From the NCBI GenBank assembly GCA_947260005.1, contig CAMYOL010000026.1, positions 62,001-126,000 of the forward strand: 64,000 nucleotides of DNA, given 5' to 3'. How positions within the stretch are numbered: the first letter of the stretch is position 1; each line of letters opens with the position of its first letter. Positions 47,550-57,346 of the stretch are shown in pieces. Under the pieces are notes generated by a model that was not told the origin of the DNA, made no database searches, and saw only the letters and a list, made by a program, of their open reading frames with translations. The translations under genes and the position numbers were made by a program. Source of the stretch: an uncultured Ectothiorhodospiraceae bacterium (GTDB lineage Bacteria > Pseudomonadota > Gammaproteobacteria > UBA6429 > Thiohalophilaceae).

Positions 47550-48611
47550 ATGCTGAATAAAAAATTGACTGTTACATCCATATTATTTGCACTAATTCTG
47601 CTTGTATCCTGGTGGATATATAAAGAATTGACACCACTCTATAGTGAAATGCAAGCCTTAAAGAATCCTCGCTTTGAACCAGGCGAAAACAAAGGTGCCA
47701 GGTTTTGTGCCACTTGTCATCAGCAGATTTATGATCAGTGGGCAAAATCTTCAAGACACGCGATTGCGACAACCGCGCAGTCATTTCATCACTACAAAGA
47801 TTTATTTACAGGTAATTTTATTCACAATACCTTGATGGGTGAGGAATTGTGTTATGCCTGCCATGGAAGTAAGGCGGTTAACGAGGGCGTTAACTGTGAG
47901 ACATGCCATGGTATAGCCGATCCCAATGTGCCCATCATGGAAACGCATGAACAGAAATTTAAAGCTAACCGAGACAAGCTTAACAAAGCCGAGTTTTGTG
48001 GAAAATGTCATGAAATCAAGAACCCACTCTCCGGTGACCTAATCATAGCTTCATATAGCGAATGGCAAGGGAGTGAAGCGGCGAAGCAAGGTATCACATG
48101 TCAGGAGTGTCATATGAAATCGCGTAGAGGAAAATTGGCATATCATGGGTTTGATACCCTCATTCGTAATCCGAATATCTACAATGGCGATATATCGATT
48201 AACGATATCAAATTACAGTTCCCTCTACTTAGCCTGGTAATCGAAAATCATATTAAGGGTCATGGAATTCCAGCTGGCGGACCATCGAACGTACTTGTTT
48301 TGGAAGTGTTTTTTAAAGACAAGAATGGAAACATACTTTTCAAAGCGACTGAAACCTTCTCGAAATATTTTTCACTTATGCCAGTTGCGGGCATTATGCC
48401 ATACAAGTTATTAAAAAATACTCAACTTAAAAGTGGTGAAAAACGCCAAGTACGAATAAAACTCCCTATAGGTGTATCTAAAGATAAAATCACCAAGGTA
48501 GAATTGTCGCTTAAATTATTTCAGGTGTCTGATGAGTATCAAGGTAATATTGCAAAGGCTCACTGGAAAAGTAAACCTATAGCTAAACAGGAACTTTCGC
48601 TATTAGAGTGA
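47550..48611 (+). CDS. Membrane-anchored pentahaem cytochrome c
   Basis: This 353-residue protein has an uncleaved N-terminal helix (TSILFALILLVSWWIY) and five CxxCH haem-binding motifs: CATCH, CYACH, CETCH, CGKCH and CQECH. This pattern matches the cytochrome c554-like multihaem family. The C-terminal 150 residues lack haem sites and look like a beta-rich domain (LQFPLLSLVIENHIKGHGIPAGG). It should carry electrons on the periplasmic face of the inner membrane. The partner oxidoreductase is not in the window. It follows the ECF sigma gene by 135 bases. Confidence 0.92.
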   Translation: MLNKKLTVTSILFALILLVSWWIYKELTPLYSEMQALKNPRFEPGENKGARFCATCHQQIYDQWAKSSRHAIATTAQSFHHYKDLFTGNFIHNTLMGEELCYACHGSKAVNEGVNCETCHGIADPNVPIMETHEQKFKANRDKLNKAEFCGKCHEIKNPLSGDLIIASYSEWQGSEAAKQGITCQECHMKSRRGKLAYHGFDTLIRNPNIYNGDISINDIKLQFPLLSLVIENHIKGHGIPAGGPSNVLVLEVFFKDKNGNILFKATETFSKYFSLMPVAGIMPYKLLKNTQLKSGEKRQVRIKLPIGVSKDKITKVELSLKLFQVSDEYQGNIAKAHWKSKPIAKQELSLLE

Positions 48612-48653
48612 CGGTGAAAATTTAACTATATAAACATTAACAATGGGGCCTGA

Positions 48654-48866
48654 CCGGATCGTCATGAAACTGCAACATATATTCGCAATGGAAGTTCGGG
48701 AGATAATTATCGTGTGATTCCAATCATCCTGATGACGGCTAATGCGATGAAAGGTGATAAGGAGAAATGCCTCGAGGCGGGTATGAGTGATTACCTTAGT
48801 AAACCAGTAGAACCCAAAGAAATTGAGAAAAAAATATATCAATGGCAAGCAGTAAGTCAGAAATAA
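48654..48866 (+). pseudogene. C-terminal remnant of a response-regulator receiver domain
   Basis: After an in-frame TGA at 48651 the frame reads [45 protein letters not shown] and a stop at 48864. These are the last alpha/beta units of a receiver domain, including the switch Thr (LMTAN) and the invariant Lys (SKPVEP). The phospho-acceptor half and any output domain are missing, and there is no start codon. The pattern is typical of the receiver at the end of hybrid histidine kinases, so I read it as the tail of a deleted hybrid kinase. Confidence 0.75.
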
Positions 48867-48936
48867 ATATGTGATTATTTTGAATTATTTCTCTAACGCT
48901 TATCTATCGTAAATAGTATGTCAAATTAGAGTCAGT

Positions 48937-48971
48937 GCAGGATGGGTAAAACCCATCCTGCAAAGTTTTTT
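48937..48971 (+). terminator. Rho-independent terminator-like hairpin between convergent units
   Basis: GCAGGATGGG and CCCATCCTGC form a perfect 10-bp stem around TAAAA, and six T follow after AAAG. On the plus strand it would end the cytochrome/receiver-remnant transcript. On the minus strand it lies just past the stop of the FG-GAP protein gene. Confidence 0.75.
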
Positions 48972-51795
48972 ATTGTGTTGTATAACTTCTCACTACACTG
49001 GATGTTTCACCGCCGTTGCCGTCATTGGCAACCACCGCCCAGTAGTAGGTAGACCCTGTATCAAGTCCCGAGACGGTATAGGTCTTGTTTCCCGTACCAT
49101 CATTGCCACCACATGAACCTAACATTGATGTAATCACAAGTAGTGCGACCAAAAATGCAGTTTGTCTACGGCTTCTGATGCCTCCAGTTAAGGTGATACC
49201 CAGTATCATGATTCCACCACCCAGACCAAGACCTGCAACATAAACTCCGTTACCGAGCCCTGTGTTTAGTGAAGCGACTTCCGCAAGTCGGGTACAATTA
49301 TTTACCGGGTCACTGTCCATACAGTTATAAACATCATAACTCACCACATCGCCGTCCGGGTCAGTGGATGGCTGCCACTCCAGTGTCACATTTGTTGATA
49401 GTCCTTGCTGGCCATCTGCAGGGGAAATAAGATTTGGACTTGAAGGCGGATTATTTACGCCTGCCAGTCCCGTTCCACTTACATTGACGGTTACAGAACT
49501 TTCGTCAGGATCATTTGATGGAACGTCAAAGCTGTCACTGAATACGCCAGCGACTGTGGGAGCAAAGCGGACATCAAAAGTACAATCAGCGGCTACTGAT
49601 ATCGTTTGACCAGAACAGTTGTCATTGATCACACTAAAGGGGGCGCCCAGAGTATTGACCTGCGCAATATTGCCCATGACCAGATCCGCATTACCATTAT
49701 TGCTAATCGTGACGGTTTGATCCGATATTCCAGCAATCGTTAAATCCGCAAAGGGTATCTGGAGATCATCCACCGGTACGATCGCATCAGTGACCGTCAC
49801 ATCGGGAACGGGTGTTGCCGTACCCGTTCCACTTACAGCCAATGTTACAGAGGCCTCATCTGAATCATTCGAAGGAATATCAAGCGTATCGTTGAATGCT
49901 CCAGTGGAGGTGGGTTCAAACTGAACTGTGAAGGTACAACTGGCCGCTGGTGTAATCGTTTGCGTCGAACAGTTGTCGCTAATTATGCTAAAAGGTGCTG
50001 CCAGTGGATCGACCATGGCAACATTACCCATCACCAGATCCGCATTACCATCATTGCTAACCGTAATGATCTGCTCGGCAGTTGTCATCTCAGTAACATT
50101 ACCGAACGGCACTTGCAGGTCATTAACGGGCGCGACTTCATCAGTGACAGAAATATCTGGAGTAGGTACGCCGATGCCGTTACCATTGACACTGAACGTG
50201 ACCGGGTTTTCATCCGGGTCATCAGAAGGAATATCAAAGCTGTTATTGAAAGCACCAATTGATGTCGGAGAAAAGCGAACAGTAAAGTTGCAATTTGCCG
50301 CCGGCGTCAGAGTCTGTGCTGAACAGTTGTCATTCAAAATACTGAACGGTGCAACCACTGGATTTGTGACGGCAATAGAACCAAGCACCAGATCCGCATT
50401 GCCATCATTGGTCACCGTGATAGACTGATCCGATGTGGTCATTTCGGTAACATCGCCAAATGGTATTTGTAAATCATTGTTAGGCGTCACTGAGTCAGCA
50501 ACGGTAATATCGGGTAATGTGGATGATAAGGAGGTATATAGATAAATTGCGCCTCTTCGGAAGAGCTCACCAGGTGTACCAACGATAAGGGTATTACCGC
50601 TTATTGATATAGAATAGGAAAATTCATCTGCAAGTGTACCATCAGAAGCTACCAGTATTTGATCTTCTGTCCAGATATCAGTTGTCGGGTCTCGCAAAAA
50701 TACATAAGCCGAACCAGAGTCTGCTGATCCACCACTAATTGCACCGACAATCACTGTATCGCCCAGCAATGCAACGGCGCCACCCATGTAATCGAAAAGC
50801 TCCCCGTCGGAAGCAATAAGTTTTTGTTGCTCAGCCCAAACACCTGTAGCCGGATCACGTACAAATATATAAGCTGAGCCAGAGTCGGTGCCATTGTCAT
50901 CGTCATTAGTTGCCCCAATTAGTGCTGTATCATTATTGATGACGACAGAACTTCCAAAATAATCTATAAATGCCCCATCCGAAGAAAGTAACTTCTGTTC
51001 CTGACTCCAGACACCTGTACCCGTATCGCGAACGAATACATAAGCTGCACCTGCGTCGGTTGTCGTAATGTCTTCGCGCGGTGCGCCTACGATGGCTCTA
51101 TCGCCCTCAATGAAAACGGAGATAGCAAAAAAGCTGTCATTCGCGGTAATGCCGGTCGCCAGTAATTTCTGTTGTTCTGACCAAATTCCAGTCGCTGGAT
51201 CGCGTACATAGACATAGGCGGCGCCAGTCCTGAAACCGTCATATGTATTACTTGGCGAACCAACGATAGCCGTGTTTCCACTGAGTGAAACAGATGTACC
51301 AAATGCATTACTCGCTGCACCGTCAGAGGCGAGTAGTTTTTGTTGCTCACTCCAGATGCCTGTGGCAGGGTCGCGTACATAGACATAAGCTGATCCGGAA
51401 AATTGACCAATATCATTGTCAAGGGGGACACCAATGATGGCCGTGTCACCGCTAATTGAAACCGATGCGCCGAATTGCTCATTTGCGTCGCGGCCGGTTG
51501 ATGGAAAGAGTTTGCTTTGCAAACTCCAGACTCCAGTAGACGGGTTTCTTGTGTAGATATAAGCACTGCCAAATCCGTCATCTCTGCGCGCACCCATAAT
51601 TGCAGTATCACCACTGATGGAGACGGAGTAGCCAAATTCGTCATTTGCCGCGCCACCAGAGGCTAACAGTTTTATTTCATTTGCAAAGTCAGCATAAACC
51701 GTAATTGGTATAAGCAGTATAGTCATCACCATTATTAATACGCTTAAACATTCACAATGTATATTTCTTCTCATACCCGTCGTTGATTTGATCAT
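48970..51795 (-). CDS. FG-GAP/choice-of-anchor-D surface protein with embedded membrane segment
   Basis: This 941-residue protein has an N-terminal signal region (SVLIMVMTILLIPITVYA). Seven FG-GAP-like beta-propeller repeats follow (about 40-430; consensus GxSVSISGDTAIVG and SAYVYVRDPATGxW), then three choice-of-anchor-D/ASH repeats (about 430-780; NDGNADLVMGNI and CTFTVRFxPTS) and a fibronectin type III-like domain (about 785-941). The last domain is interrupted at about 845-895 by two hydrophobic stretches around a basic turn (GIRSRRQTAFLVALLVITSML) ending in a lipobox-like GSCGG. It is probably a cell-surface protein. The gene overlaps the small gene upstream by four bases. Confidence 0.85.
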   Translation of the reverse strand: MIKSTTGMRRNIHCECLSVLIMVMTILLIPITVYADFANEIKLLASGGAANDEFGYSVSISGDTAIMGARRDDGFGSAYIYTRNPSTGVWSLQSKLFPSTGRDANEQFGASVSISGDTAIIGVPLDNDIGQFSGSAYVYVRDPATGIWSEQQKLLASDGAASNAFGTSVSLSGNTAIVGSPSNTYDGFRTGAAYVYVRDPATGIWSEQQKLLATGITANDSFFAISVFIEGDRAIVGAPREDITTTDAGAAYVFVRDTGTGVWSQEQKLLSSDGAFIDYFGSSVVINNDTALIGATNDDDNGTDSGSAYIFVRDPATGVWAEQQKLIASDGELFDYMGGAVALLGDTVIVGAISGGSADSGSAYVFLRDPTTDIWTEDQILVASDGTLADEFSYSISISGNTLIVGTPGELFRRGAIYLYTSLSSTLPDITVADSVTPNNDLQIPFGDVTEMTTSDQSITVTNDGNADLVLGSIAVTNPVVAPFSILNDNCSAQTLTPAANCNFTVRFSPTSIGAFNNSFDIPSDDPDENPVTFSVNGNGIGVPTPDISVTDEVAPVNDLQVPFGNVTEMTTAEQIITVSNDGNADLVMGNVAMVDPLAAPFSIISDNCSTQTITPAASCTFTVQFEPTSTGAFNDTLDIPSNDSDEASVTLAVSGTGTATPVPDVTVTDAIVPVDDLQIPFADLTIAGISDQTVTISNNGNADLVMGNIAQVNTLGAPFSVINDNCSGQTISVAADCTFDVRFAPTVAGVFSDSFDVPSNDPDESSVTVNVSGTGLAGVNNPPSSPNLISPADGQQGLSTNVTLEWQPSTDPDGDVVSYDVYNCMDSDPVNNCTRLAEVASLNTGLGNGVYVAGLGLGGGIMILGITLTGGIRSRRQTAFLVALLVITSMLGSCGGNDGTGNKTYTVSGLDTGSTYYWAVVANDGNGGETSSVVRSYTTQ

Positions 51796-52025
51796 TTTTC
51801 ATTCTCCTGCACTTTACGACTCATTTTTTTCCTGACAGTCGTGCCTGCCAGATTCATTCCTGTCACTATGTCCCACAGTTCATTGGCACTGGTGAAGGGG
51901 ATTTGTTGTTCATTTTCAATGCCCTCTACTATCCCAAATACCTCGGTATTATCGACTGAACCATCACCGTTTTCCCGGCGGTAAATATGCACGAGGTAGA
52001 TATCCATGAACTTGACAGTCTCCAA
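51792..52025 (-). CDS. Small soluble protein coupled to the FG-GAP protein gene
   Basis: I do not recognise this 77-residue protein. It has no signal peptide or membrane helix and reads METVKFMDIYLVHIYRRENG, with a mixed-charge C-terminus. Its stop overlaps the start of the FG-GAP gene by four bases (ATGA), which argues that it is translated and that the two are one operon. It may be a cytoplasmic partner or regulator. The segment DGSVDNTEVFGIVEGIENEQQ resembles short hypothetical proteins found with surface protein genes, but that is only an impression. Confidence 0.65.
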   Translation of the reverse strand: METVKFMDIYLVHIYRRENGDGSVDNTEVFGIVEGIENEQQIPFTSANELWDIVTGMNLAGTTVRKKMSRKVQENEK

Positions 52026-52199
52026 TATCCTCTGATTAACCTAAACACCATCAAGTGGTATCTTTAGTACTGATTAACGTACCCCACAGGGGGTCACAAA
52101 CCAGTCACAAAGTTTGGGAAAGTGCTAATTTGGAAGAAGAATGTATGAATTGAAAAGACGTCGCTGGGATCACCCTAAAACGACAGGCGTTAAACAGAT

Positions 52200-55100
52200 T
52201 TAGGCTTTATTCGGAAAAGAACGCTGACAAGCATCACACAGATGTTCCAGCTGTGATGGCTCGTAATTCTTGATGGTATGGTAGAGTTGCTGGGTTTTTT
52301 GTGAAGGTTCGATATTAAATAGTGATTTGAATAAATTATAGCAATTAGAATAAACGTCCAGGGCCTTTGCCAAATCCCCCTGACCCGCATGGCACTTCAT
52401 CAGGCCGCGATGATACTCTTCAGCCAGTTGATCCAGTTCGATTGCTTTTTCATATAAAGCGATCACTTGCTGACATTGTCCCTGTTGACTATAAAATCTA
52501 ATTAGACTTTTTAAGGCACGCAATAACTTTAAGCGCAGGCGTTCTCGTTGGGATAACATCCAGCTCATCTGGGTTTGTTTAGCCAAAAAGGCGCCTTTAT
52601 AAAGAGTCAGAACCTTTTGCAGGTCTTGTTCAATTTTTTCCAGGTCGTTCTTCTTATTGCCTGTTAACTGCTGCTCCAAATTAGTTAATATTCGTTCATA
52701 AGCCCAGCTGTCCAGCCAACATAATCGATCGTTTAAACTTAATTGCCCATCAAACATGAGTAAGGCATCGGAGGATAATAGTTTACGTAAACGCGACAAG
52801 GTTGTGGTGAAGGCACTATGGGCAACATCGCCTTCAGCATCAGGCCATAATGCTTCGGTGATTTTAGTTTCACTGACATCACGACCGCCGAATGCTATAA
52901 GCACTTTAAGTAGCTCAAGGGGTTTTTTCTTACCTTTTGTATCCAGCAAAATAGGTTTTTCATCCAATACCACACTGAATCGCCCGAGGGTATAGATTTT
53001 AATTTTCCATGGCCAGTTTTCCATCTGAACCGGTGGGTTGTCGGGTAGTAGATGACGACACCGAATTAATTCCTGTACATAATCGACTTCGATATCGTGT
53101 TGCAAGGCTTTAAGACAAAGCTCCAACATGGCATAGGGACGCCACCAGTCAATGTGCCGATAATGTTTAGCATTACCCAGTTGCAATGCTTTTGTCAGCA
53201 CTTCAATACCGGTTGTCTCATCGTTTTGTGCGAAGGCCGATTCCGCCTCGGCCAGATAAATACTGAATTCCAGTATTTTACTCTTCATCTTAAGTGCTAT
53301 TTCTTTCGATTGAATGAGCCAGTCACTGGCTTCATCATAACGTTCGAGTTCGATCAATATTCTGGCTATGGCGATGGTGTAGAGCGCATAGGGAAAAGGC
53401 ATCCCTATGTCGGCTATAAGCTCCACGGCCTTTTCAAGATGTAACAGAGCACGTTGTGGATCACGTTGCAATGCGGCATCGAGGGCGGCCATATAGTAGT
53501 AATTTGACTGGGCCGAATGGTCTCTAGTATCCATGATCGCACGCAAATTTTGCAGGTGGTTTTCCCGCTCCTGCGGTGTCGCGATATTAAACTGTGCGTA
53601 TGTCCGTAACATTAGCAACATGTAATCCAGCAGATGGATGCCATTACGCTCTCCTATTTCAAGTGCGTTTTGGATAAATGTATCGCTTGTCTCGAAATCG
53701 GCAACCAACCAGTGATGCATGGCCTCGGCCTGCTGCCAGGCAATCTGGTTAATCGGCTGCACCTTGTCAGGGGTGATGTAAGGCCGCAGTCTCTCGAGAA
53801 CCATCGCGGCCTTTTCGAATTCACCTATCCAGCAGAGATAGATAATATATTGGGTGGCGATACTGATACGCTTGTTTGCGTCTGGTATGTTTTCCAACAG
53901 GGTATCGACACGTTGCACCCAGACCGGCATGTCCGGATGCTGGGGTTGGTGGCACATCAGACTGCAAAACATGCCGAACACCACGCGTGCTTCAACCATG
54001 GAATTAGGGAAGACCGGGTCTTTGGCCAACTGGGCATCCATCCAGACGATCCAGTCACTCAGGAGTTTAAGATCACCCCAGGTGAACACGATACTATCGA
54101 TGATGCCGGCCCAACTGAGGAACATGCCCGCGCGATCATCTATTTGCTCAAAGTCACGCAAGGCTCGTTCATATAGACTTTGACACTTTTTTTGATCAAA
54201 AGGTAGCATGGCTGTCGCCCGCCAGTAGCGGAGCCAGGGATTATTTAGAGATTCTTTAGGTAGTTTATTAATCAGAGTCTGTAGTTGTTGCAGGCGGCCT
54301 TGCTCTGCCAGTTGTGGAGCATATTTTAGAATTAAATTAACAATGGCTTCATAATCGCCTGCTGCATCAAGTAATATCGAGGCTTCTTCAAATTTATTTT
54401 CAGCTAATAACAGCTCGGCCGCCAGTTTTTGTAAATTCTGGTGCTGTGTTTTAGAAAAAACCTGTTCACCTTTTTTTAACAGGAACTCACGAAATAAATC
54501 ATGATACTGATAAACGGGAGGGGATTGGGCATGCAGGGTTGTAAAATAACTTTGTTGATTAAGACGGGCCAGTATTTTACCGCTATTCCTTGTACCGGTT
54601 ATGGCAAGTAACATTTTGTTTGACATATACGGCAGCAGGGCACTTTTCAAAAGTACTTCTTGCTCTTGTTCAGACATCGTATTAAAAATTTCTACTGCGA
54701 GGTAATCGAATACCTGTGAAGAAGTTGGCTGAGCCTTTTCAAAATCAATATCGTTAATTCCCTGTTGGAGTTGTAACACCAATCCCGCACACCAACCGTT
54801 AAAACGTTTATTTAATGCCTGAATATTTTCAGTGTCGAAATCTTTGTAGCCAAATAATTGTACAAGTGATTTTGTCTCATCAAAATTAAAACTAAGATCA
54901 GATGCATTAATGAAAGACATGGTCTGATTGGCTTGCAAGCGGGTGAACTGGGCAGGTGGTTCCGTGCGGCTGATGATAAAAACAGATATTCCTTCTGGTA
55001 TTTCAAGTAGTGCATCAGCGATAACCTGATGCATGGGTGATTCGGGTATGTTCTGATAGTTATCTAATACCATCACCCCGGGAGAACTAATACGCTCGAA

Positions 55101-55454
55101 GATGTCACGGAAATAATTTCGTGTAAAGGTCGGCAACTCAGGTAAATATTCCGGGGTCAATAAAGGCAGTGGTTTGCGTCGACGGGGCGCAACCTTTTTT
55201 CCGGCCTGTCCCATATAATAAAAGAATGAGGCAATATCCCCGTCACCACTATCGAGCAGATACCAGAGACAGGGTAGTTTTGTTTCATTCAGGTAGCTTG
55301 CAATCAGTGACGTCTTACCGAAACCGGCCGGTGCAGAAATCCAGGTGACAGGTCGTTGACGGGCCTGATCTAATTGTTTGAATAACCGTTTGCGAAGAAA
55401 GACATTACCCAGTTGCGGAGCAGCGATTTTTGCAAGGGCAGGTGTCGTGGCCAT
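52200..55454 (-). CDS. MalT-like ATPase fused to a C-terminal SARP/BTAD regulator module
   Basis: This 1084-residue regulator begins with a STAND/MalT-like NTPase (Walker A in APAGFGKTSLIA near residue 45, Walker B in VMVLDNYQNIP near 130). A long TPR-like helical region follows (about 340-810). At about 815-910 there is an OmpR-type winged helix (IKIYTLGRFSVVLDEKPI and LLKVLIAFGGRDVSETKITEALWPD), then a bacterial transcriptional activator (BTAD) domain to about 1065. In MalT and LuxR-type ATPases the DNA-binding part is a LuxR helix-turn-helix, while in AfsR the SARP module comes first; here it is at the end. It probably senses a ligand through the TPR region and activates nearby genes. The FadL-type porin gene directly upstream is a candidate target. 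Confidence 0.88.
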   Translation of the reverse strand: MATTPALAKIAAPQLGNVFLRKRLFKQLDQARQRPVTWISAPAGFGKTSLIASYLNETKLPCLWYLLDSGDGDIASFFYYMGQAGKKVAPRRRKPLPLLTPEYLPELPTFTRNYFRDIFERISSPGVMVLDNYQNIPESPMHQVIADALLEIPEGISVFIISRTEPPAQFTRLQANQTMSFINASDLSFNFDETKSLVQLFGYKDFDTENIQALNKRFNGWCAGLVLQLQQGINDIDFEKAQPTSSQVFDYLAVEIFNTMSEQEQEVLLKSALLPYMSNKMLLAITGTRNSGKILARLNQQSYFTTLHAQSPPVYQYHDLFREFLLKKGEQVFSKTQHQNLQKLAAELLLAENKFEEASILLDAAGDYEAIVNLILKYAPQLAEQGRLQQLQTLINKLPKESLNNPWLRYWRATAMLPFDQKKCQSLYERALRDFEQIDDRAGMFLSWAGIIDSIVFTWGDLKLLSDWIVWMDAQLAKDPVFPNSMVEARVVFGMFCSLMCHQPQHPDMPVWVQRVDTLLENIPDANKRISIATQYIIYLCWIGEFEKAAMVLERLRPYITPDKVQPINQIAWQQAEAMHHWLVADFETSDTFIQNALEIGERNGIHLLDYMLLMLRTYAQFNIATPQERENHLQNLRAIMDTRDHSAQSNYYYMAALDAALQRDPQRALLHLEKAVELIADIGMPFPYALYTIAIARILIELERYDEASDWLIQSKEIALKMKSKILEFSIYLAEAESAFAQNDETTGIEVLTKALQLGNAKHYRHIDWWRPYAMLELCLKALQHDIEVDYVQELIRCRHLLPDNPPVQMENWPWKIKIYTLGRFSVVLDEKPILLDTKGKKKPLELLKVLIAFGGRDVSETKITEALWPDAEGDVAHSAFTTTLSRLRKLLSSDALLMFDGQLSLNDRLCWLDSWAYERILTNLEQQLTGNKKNDLEKIEQDLQKVLTLYKGAFLAKQTQMSWMLSQRERLRLKLLRALKSLIRFYSQQGQCQQVIALYEKAIELDQLAEEYHRGLMKCHAGQGDLAKALDVYSNCYNLFKSLFNIEPSQKTQQLYHTIKNYEPSQLEHLCDACQRSFPNKA

Positions 55455-55624
55455 GTTTTTACATCTTTTCTAATATTCTACTAAAACTGTCGGTTAAAGA
55501 CTTCAACCTGACTTTCATACTACTACAATCATGACTTGAAAGGCACTCCAATATATAAGCTTTTTAGTATATAGCTAGAAAATCACTCCTACAAAATCAG
55601 CACCAGGAAACCTTATTTCCTTGA

Positions 55625-56911
55625 TTACCAGCGTCTTAGCGCCGAGTAGTGAATGCTATAAAACTCAGTCTCGATCTGAGTGTTGGATCCGAATGGCAGA
55701 CTGGGATTGGTATAGGTTGCTTCGGCCGGTAGGTCATATTGAAACACAAATTCTGACGACCAGTTTTTATTATGTCGGTAGCTGAAGCCTGCCAGCAAAT
55801 GGTGTTCGGTGATCGGTGCCAATAGAGGGCTTAAGGTCTCGTTGGGAATCGGATTGCGGCCATAGTTATAACCTGCACGCAAAATCATTGCCTCATTCCA
55901 TTGATAGGCCGCTCCGATAGACATCACGTATTGATCACGCCAGTTGTGATTGTTGGTGATTTGTATAACGGCTTGTGCACCGGCATTGTTCGGTTGACTG
56001 GCCGTTAATCTGGACTGATGAAATGCATCTGACCAGTTGATCCAATTTAATTCAAAGGCCAATAGCCAGTCGGGGGAGGCTTGCCAGGCCAGACCGATGC
56101 CAAGCTCCTGCGGTTGATCGGCGCCTTCCAGAATTAAATTTTGATAGGTCACGTGCCCCAATCCGATCGAAGATTGATTAGAAACCAGCGTTCCGCCTTC
56201 CAACTTTAGACTTACCGGGCTGGTATAACTAATGCCCCAGGTAATTTCTGGAGAGGGTCGATACTGCAGACCGAGTTTATAGCCAAAGCTAATGTCTTCA
56301 GCCCCACGAATGCTGGAGCCAAAAAAAGAAGCGGATGGTTGTGATAAATTAAAAAATGACGTTGCAGGGAAAAAATCCTGTTCAGCATCGGTATAGACGG
56401 TTAACAGTGAAAGACCTAAGGCAAACGATTCATTAACTTCGTAACCCAGGCCAAGATTTAAACGCGCGATGCGCGTCAAGTTCTTCATATCATCCTGAGT
56501 ACCAAAGGCGGTTTGCACATCCTGATATTCCACCCCGGTACCGCCCTGGGCAAACATTCCAATACCGATCGTCAGTGGTAATTGCTTAAAACGTGTTGCG
56601 TAACCAAAACCACCATAAGCAAGCGAATCTCTGGAATTTTTTACCTCGTTACCAAATTGATCTGAATGAACAATGTTACCAATGGCTCCGGAAAAATTTA
56701 GATCGAGGGCCTGATTGTTTATTTTCGCTAAACCGGCTGGATTGGTATTTAATGCAGAAGTATCTCGTGCAATCGCAAGATCGGCACCACCCAGGCCAAG
56801 TGACTCAGTACCAAAACCGATAAGATTTAAACCGTTAGTGCCATATGCAGGTGCTGTCACAGATAAAGTCAGTAACAGAAACAAGCCCCATTTAAATTGA
56901 GAGCCGTACAT
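55625..56911 (-). CDS. FadL/OmpP1/TodX-family outer membrane hydrocarbon transporter
   Basis: This 428-residue beta-barrel protein has a signal peptide (FLLLTLSVTAPAYG). Directly after it is the family N-terminus TNGLNLIGFGTESLGLGGADLAIARDTSALNTNPAGLA, which forms the hatch of FadL channels; this quote spans several short motifs of the family. The remainder alternates beta strands and ends in aromatic residues (SIHYSALRRW), typical of outer membrane insertion. It would import long-chain fatty acids or hydrophobic compounds. It sits 170 bases upstream of the MalT/SARP-like regulator on the same strand. Confidence 0.9.
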   Translation of the reverse strand: MYGSQFKWGLFLLLTLSVTAPAYGTNGLNLIGFGTESLGLGGADLAIARDTSALNTNPAGLAKINNQALDLNFSGAIGNIVHSDQFGNEVKNSRDSLAYGGFGYATRFKQLPLTIGIGMFAQGGTGVEYQDVQTAFGTQDDMKNLTRIARLNLGLGYEVNESFALGLSLLTVYTDAEQDFFPATSFFNLSQPSASFFGSSIRGAEDISFGYKLGLQYRPSPEITWGISYTSPVSLKLEGGTLVSNQSSIGLGHVTYQNLILEGADQPQELGIGLAWQASPDWLLAFELNWINWSDAFHQSRLTASQPNNAGAQAVIQITNNHNWRDQYVMSIGAAYQWNEAMILRAGYNYGRNPIPNETLSPLLAPITEHHLLAGFSYRHNKNWSSEFVFQYDLPAEATYTNPSLPFGSNTQIETEFYSIHYSALRRW

Positions 56912-56965
56912 CTTCTCTCCCTATGTAAATTATTTTTATATATTTGTTTATTTAATAATAACAGA

Positions 56966-57060
56966 GATGGGGATATCTTACTGAATATATTGTATTTCAA
57001 TAATGAGCGTCCCCATCATGCACTTAATGATCTATACTCGGGTAACGTGTATACACCTTG
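56966..57060 (+). mobile_element. Remnant of an IS3/IS481-type transposase (integrase core C-terminus)
   Basis: The frame reads LNILYFNNERPHHALNDLYS and then GNVYTPW, matching the end of the DDE integrase core, where YNxxRPHxAL and TPxxxY are typical. Upstream and downstream parts of the transposase are gone, so it is a dead insertion sequence. No terminal inverted repeats were identified. Confidence 0.75.
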
Positions 57061-57346
57061 GATCAAAGTCAATCTATTACCTGATAAACCCGGTTATCTT
57101 TTTCATAATTGTACTCATAAGTCTGACACAGTGTGGATGCGGAAGATTAATATCTTGCCGGACAAACCGTAAGGGTGAGAGAAGTTGCGGACTAAATATG
57201 GCTTGTCAGTGTTATGGGGTATGATCTATGCTTCTTCGATGAGGATGAAAAATGAATTGACCCGGCTTCAAATCCTTTGTGCTAGAATTGTAAATAATGT
57301 TTCCGGTATAAAATCTAAACTCTGTGCCCGCAATGGACCTTTAAAA

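Noticed and set aside
49928-50428. 166-residue plus-strand ORF opposite the FG-GAP protein
   Set aside because: It is a shadow of the repetitive ASH domains on the other strand; no homology is recognised.
50520-51700. Regular DNA repeats of about 190 bases, briefly considered as CRISPR or satellite
   Set aside because: They are in frame, encode FG-GAP propeller blades and vary by codon; no spacer pattern.
53634-54176. 180-residue plus-strand ORF opposite the MalT/SARP-like gene
   Set aside because: It is antisense to a well-supported TPR region and has no recognisable domain.
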